DNA of 9,197 nucleotides, taken from NCBI GenBank assembly GCA_947488645.1, contig CANLAC010000043.1:1-9197 (forward strand). Reading direction: 5' to 3'. The DNA comes from Actinomycetota bacterium. Lineage in GTDB: Bacteria; Actinomycetota; Actinomycetes; Nanopelagicales; Nanopelagicaceae. Positions 6,520-9,197 of the stretch are shown here, piece after piece. Positions within the stretch are counted from its first letter, which is position 1; the number at the start of each line of letters is the position of its first letter. The notes beneath the pieces were generated by a model. The model did no database searches and was not told where the DNA came from. It worked only from the letters and a program-made list of their open reading frames with translations. The translations under genes and the position numbers were made by a program.

Positions 6520-7607
6520 TGTCAGTTTTAGCAACTAATTACTTAACGCCTACAGGGCGCGAGGAAGCGTGGCGTTTCACACCGCTCAAACGTCTTCGCG
6601 GTCTGCATGATGGCACCTCTGTGCAATCTGATCGATCAACATTGATCGCTAAAGACGCACTTCCTAAAGGCGTAACTTTCACTCGTGAAAATCTAGAGCC
6701 TCTTGCTGCAAGTGATGATGTCATCATTGAACGCATTCGTTCTTTTTCGCCATCTGTAGCTCACCTTTCGATCGCTGCCAACACAGAACTGTCAGAGCCA
6801 ATCTTTTTGGGTCGTGCAGCTGGTGCCTTAGATACTGCTGAGTTCTCACGTGTTCGAATCTCACTAGGAACCCACGCGGTTGCAACTGTGATTGTTGAAA
6901 ATACAACAGACACTATTTTGGCTGAGGATCTAGAGATTGCATTGGCTCCAGGTTCAAACCTGAAGTTTGTCACTTTGCAAGAGTTTGAATCCAAATCTGT
7001 TTACACAGCCCGCCATCACGCCGTCGTCGACAAAGATGCGACCTTCAAGTCTGTAACAGTTACTGTGGGTGGAGATGTTGTTCGTATTCTGCCAACAGTT
7101 GAATTCACAGCACCTGGTGGTTCAGTTGATCTGCTTGGTGTTTATTTTGCTACAGCTGGTCAGTTCTTTGAGCACCGCATGCATGTTGATCACGCAGTTC
7201 CTAACGCAAAATCAAATGTTAATTTCAAAGGCGCTCTTGCTGGACAAGGTGCACACACTGTGTGGATTGGTGATGTGCTAATCCGTGCAACTGCTGAGGG
7301 CACAGATACATATGAACTTAACCGCAATCTACTTCTGAGCGACGGTGCCCGTGCAGACTCAGTTCCTAACCTAGAGATTGAAACTGGCGAAATCATCGGT
7401 GCAGGACATGCAAGTACAACAGGTCGTTTTGATGACGAGCAGTTGTTCTATTTGATGTCTCGCGGAATCGCTATGTCAGATGCTCGACGCTTAGTCGTGC
7501 GCGGCTTCTTCAATGAGATTGTTTTGGAAATCGGGAACGAAACTGTTCAAAACCGAATCATGGACCGCATCGATGACGAGCTGGAAAAGGCTGCGAATAA
7601 TGGCTGA
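6519..7607 (+). CDS. sufD: Fe-S cluster assembly protein SufD
   Basis: This 362-residue paralogue of SufB forms a heterodimer with it in the SufBCD complex and helps iron entry and cluster assembly. The N-terminal part has the GREEAWRFTPLKRL motif (about 13-26), the middle is the beta-helix core, and the C-terminal segment GAGHASTTGRFDDEQLFYLMSRG contains His297, equivalent to the functionally important His360 of E. coli SufD. The protein has no cysteine at all; the residue two before His297 is Ala, where E. coli has Cys358. The DDEQLFYLMSRG segment closely matches that of SufB, also at DNA level, reflecting their common origin. The ATG shares one base with the sufB stop (TAATG), and GGAAGG inside sufB is the likely ribosome site. 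The end overlaps the Rieske gene by 8 bases. The length is shorter than E. coli SufD (about 420) but within the actinobacterial range. Confidence 0.96.
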   Translation: MSVLATNYLTPTGREEAWRFTPLKRLRGLHDGTSVQSDRSTLIAKDALPKGVTFTRENLEPLAASDDVIIERIRSFSPSVAHLSIAANTELSEPIFLGRAAGALDTAEFSRVRISLGTHAVATVIVENTTDTILAEDLEIALAPGSNLKFVTLQEFESKSVYTARHHAVVDKDATFKSVTVTVGGDVVRILPTVEFTAPGGSVDLLGVYFATAGQFFEHRMHVDHAVPNAKSNVNFKGALAGQGAHTVWIGDVLIRATAEGTDTYELNRNLLLSDGARADSVPNLEIETGEIIGAGHASTTGRFDDEQLFYLMSRGIAMSDARRLVVRGFFNEIVLEIGNETVQNRIMDRIDDELEKAANNG

Positions 7608-7896
7608 TTTAGTTCTAGATCAAATAACTGAAGGCAAGCCAGTTCTTATTGAAAAGAACGGTAAGTCAATCTGCGTCGCGCGCGTGGGTGATGAGGTATT
7701 TGCCATTGATGACACATGCACTCATTCGGAAGCATCTTTGTCAGAGGGCGATGTCACTGGATTCAAAATTGAATGCTGGCTACATGGCGCAGAGTTTGAT
7801 CTTCGCACAGGGGAAGCATTAACCCTTCCAGCCAACATTGCATTGAAAACATATGCGGTATCAATCGACGGAAACGCCGTCACGGTAGAGATTTAG
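7600..7896 (+). CDS. Rieske-type [2Fe-2S] ferredoxin embedded in the suf operon
   Basis: This 98-residue soluble protein is a single Rieske domain. The two ligand boxes are CTH (Cys40, His42) and CWLH (Cys59, His62), separated by the 16 residues usual for dioxygenase-type Rieske ferredoxins, and followed by GAEFDLRTGEALTLPA. No membrane segment or signal peptide is present, so it is a cytoplasmic electron carrier and not a bc1-type Rieske protein. The start ATG 7600 is chosen because it begins the conserved MADLVL domain edge, has GGAAAAGG about 9 bases upstream and overlaps the sufD stop by 8 bases; a longer upstream extension would only read through sufD out of frame. Automatic pipelines often name such proteins as aromatic dioxygenase ferredoxin subunits, but no dioxygenase genes are here. 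The suf position suggests a role supplying electrons to Fe-S assembly; that role is inference. Confidence 0.94.
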   Translation: MADLVLDQITEGKPVLIEKNGKSICVARVGDEVFAIDDTCTHSEASLSEGDVTGFKIECWLHGAEFDLRTGEALTLPANIALKTYAVSIDGNAVTVEI

Positions 7897-7917
7897 CAAC
7901 GAGAGAAGAGAGAAAAA

Positions 7918-8670
7918 ATGAGCACACTAGAAATCCGCGGCCTACAGGTATCAGTTGATACAGACAACGGCACAGTCGAAATCCTTAAGGGCGTCGATCT
8001 AACAATTAAGTCTGGCGAGACTCACGCCATCATGGGCCCAAATGGTTCAGGTAAATCAACTCTTGCTTACTCAATTGCAGGACACCCTAAGTACACAATC
8101 ACAGGTGGATCTGTAACGCTAGATGGCGCAGATGTTCTTGATATGACAGTTGATGAGCGCGCAAAGGCTGGTTTGTTCTTAGCGATGCAATATCCAGTTG
8201 AAGTTCCAGGAGTTTCAGTGTCTAATTTCTTGCGCACTGCTGCAACTGCCCTTCGCGGTGAAGCACCAAAGCTTCGCACATGGGTTGGTGAAGTAAAGGA
8301 TGCAATGCAGGCACTCAACATGGATCCATCATTTGCTGCACGTAACGTAAATGAAGGTTTTTCTGGTGGCGAGAAGAAGCGTCACGAGATCATGCAGCTA
8401 GAACTTCTAAAGCCTAAGATGGCAATTCTTGATGAAACAGATTCAGGACTAGATGTGGATGCGCTGCGTATTGTTTCTGAGGGCGTGAACCGTGCAAAGG
8501 CGGCAAACAACCTTGGAGTCATTTTGATTACGCACTACACGCGTATTTTGCAATACATCAAGCCAGATTTCGTACATGTGTTTGCTAATGGCCGTGTTGT
8601 TGAACAAGGCGGACCAGAGCTAGCTGACAAGCTAGAAGCAAATGGTTATGCAGATTATGTGAGCAAATAA
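7918..8670 (+). CDS. sufC: Fe-S cluster assembly ATPase SufC
   Basis: This 250-residue ABC-type ATPase powers conformational change of SufB-SufD during cluster assembly; it is cytoplasmic and not part of a transporter. Motifs in order are Walker A GPNGSGKST (40-48), Q-loop Gln91 (AMQYPVEVPG), the signature FSGGEKKR (148-155), Walker B MAILDETDSGLD (168-179, with Asp172 and catalytic Glu173), and the switch His206 (ITHYTRIL). The ETDSGLD reading after Walker B and the GHPKYTITGG segment are typical of SufC and distinguish it from general ABC ATPases. The length is normal. The start follows 21 bases after the Rieske stop, the largest gap within the suf run, and is preceded by the purine-rich GAGAGAAGAGAG that serves as ribosome site. 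sufS starts 7 bases after its stop. Confidence 0.98.
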   Translation: MSTLEIRGLQVSVDTDNGTVEILKGVDLTIKSGETHAIMGPNGSGKSTLAYSIAGHPKYTITGGSVTLDGADVLDMTVDERAKAGLFLAMQYPVEVPGVSVSNFLRTAATALRGEAPKLRTWVGEVKDAMQALNMDPSFAARNVNEGFSGGEKKRHEIMQLELLKPKMAILDETDSGLDVDALRIVSEGVNRAKAANNLGVILITHYTRILQYIKPDFVHVFANGRVVEQGGPELADKLEANGYADYVSK

Positions 8671-8677
8671 GAAAGTT

Positions 8678-9197
8678 ATGGCATTTAACGTTGCGAATGT
8701 ACGTAAAGATTTCCCAATCTTTGAACGTACTATTCGCGACGGTAAAAAGCTGGTCTATTTAGATAGCGGAGCCACCAGCCAGAAGCCACTTTCAGTTATT
8801 GAAGCTGAAAGTAATTTCTATAAGTTTCATAATGCAGCCGTTCACCGCGGAGCGCATCAACTGGCAGAAGAGGCAACAGATGCCTATGAAGGTGCACGTC
8901 TAAAGGTTGCTGCATTCCTTGGTGCACGTGAAGAACAGATTGTTTTTACAAAGGGTGCGACTGAATCACTCAACCTAATTGCCTATGCCATGGGAAATGC
9001 AGCTCCCGGAACACGTTTTGTACTTACATCAAAGGACAAGATCGTTGTTACTGAGATGGAACACCACGCTAATTTGATCCCTTGGCAGCAACTGGCAGGA
9101 CGCACTGGAGCGCAGCTATCGTGGTTTGAGGTCACGCCAGATGGACGTTTGGATCTTTCAAATATCAACTCGGTGATTACAGAGAACACAAAAGTTG
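8678..9197 (+). CDS. sufS: Cysteine desulfurase SufS, N-terminal part (truncated by window edge)
   Basis: The gene starts at ATG 8678 and runs off the right edge, giving 173 complete codons without a stop. It encodes the group II cysteine desulfurase, a pyridoxal-phosphate enzyme that takes sulfur from L-cysteine as a persulfide for Fe-S assembly. Visible family features are VRKDFPIF (8-15), YLDSGATSQKP near 27-37, NAAVHRGAHQLAEEAT near 52-67, FTKGATESLNL near 90-100, and the TEMEHHANLIPW segment near 127-138, whose first histidine stacks on the cofactor in this family. The pyridoxal-phosphate lysine and active-site cysteine are beyond the window. The N-terminus aligns by eye with E. coli SufS from the first residues, supporting this start. 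Only a weak AAGAAAG precedes it, 7 bases after the sufC stop, so it is likely translated from the same transcript. In actinobacteria, sufU normally follows. Confidence 0.96.
   Translation, partial: MAFNVANVRKDFPIFERTIRDGKKLVYLDSGATSQKPLSVIEAESNFYKFHNAAVHRGAHQLAEEATDAYEGARLKVAAFLGAREEQIVFTKGATESLNLIAYAMGNAAPGTRFVLTSKDKIVVTEMEHHANLIPWQQLAGRTGAQLSWFEVTPDGRLDLSNINSVITENTKV

Noticed and set aside
6355..7470. Near-identical DNA stretch in sufB (about 6355-6390) and sufD (about 7430-7465)
   Set aside because: It encodes the same DDQLFYLMSRG-type helix in two paralogous proteins, so it reflects common ancestry and not a mobile or regulatory repeat.
7897..7917. Possible extra promoter or processing site in the 21-base gap before sufC
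   Set aside because: The gap holds only a purine-rich ribosome site; there is no room for a promoter and no hairpin.
1..9197. CRISPR arrays, tRNA or rRNA genes, insertion sequences, riboswitches, intrinsic terminators
   Set aside because: Coding sequence fills nearly the whole window; no direct repeat array, transposase, tRNA-like cloverleaf or GC stem with T-run was seen.
1..9197. A novel defence or biosynthetic system
   Set aside because: All ten genes belong to well-known families in a neighbourhood that is conserved among actinobacteria; novelty is limited to regulatory and junction details.

Overview
The window looks like part of an actinobacterial chromosome with moderate-to-low GC for that phylum (hand-sampled 60-base rows ran from about one third to about one half G+C). 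A SufR-led suf operon with a Rieske ferredoxin gene between sufD and sufC, beside a divergent ctaA and the tkt-tal pentose-phosphate genes, is a neighbourhood I recall from Mycobacterium, Streptomyces and Corynebacterium relatives. Compact spacing, one-base to eight-base gene overlaps and the modest GC suggest a streamlined lineage such as freshwater Nanopelagicales (acI). That lineage guess is inference and was not tested.

Left arm (1-4359, minus strand), in transcription order: ctaA (heme A synthase), tkt (transketolase), tal (transaldolase) and pgi (phosphoglucose isomerase, cut by the left edge). ctaA and tkt are 3 bases apart; tkt/tal and tal/pgi each share an ATGA stop-start overlap. 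This appears to be one transcript joining a respiratory cofactor enzyme to the non-oxidative pentose-phosphate pathway and the glucose-6-phosphate/fructose-6-phosphate branch point.

Centre (4360-4441): an 82-base divergent control region, the only substantial non-coding DNA in the window. It is packed with symmetry: a perfect 7-base-arm dyad, a second dyad overlapping it and running up to the sufR start, and a separate 7-base inverted repeat in the presumed ctaA leader. The dyads are good candidates for a SufR operator.

Right arm (4442-9197, plus strand): sufR (Fe-S sensing repressor), sufB, sufD, a small Rieske ferredoxin, sufC and sufS (cut by the right edge). SufB, SufD and SufC form the Fe-S assembly scaffold and its ATPase; SufS supplies sulfur from cysteine; SufR would match transcription to Fe-S demand through its four-cysteine C-terminal region. 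Genes usually found next in actinobacteria (sufU and a SufT-like gene) would lie beyond the right edge.

No RNA genes, mobile elements, CRISPR arrays or broken genes were seen. Every gene is of a known family, and I see no convincing undescribed system. The parts most worth a second look are the divergent control region, the ctaA-tkt coupling, and the tal-pgi overlap, which mirrors a gene fusion known elsewhere.
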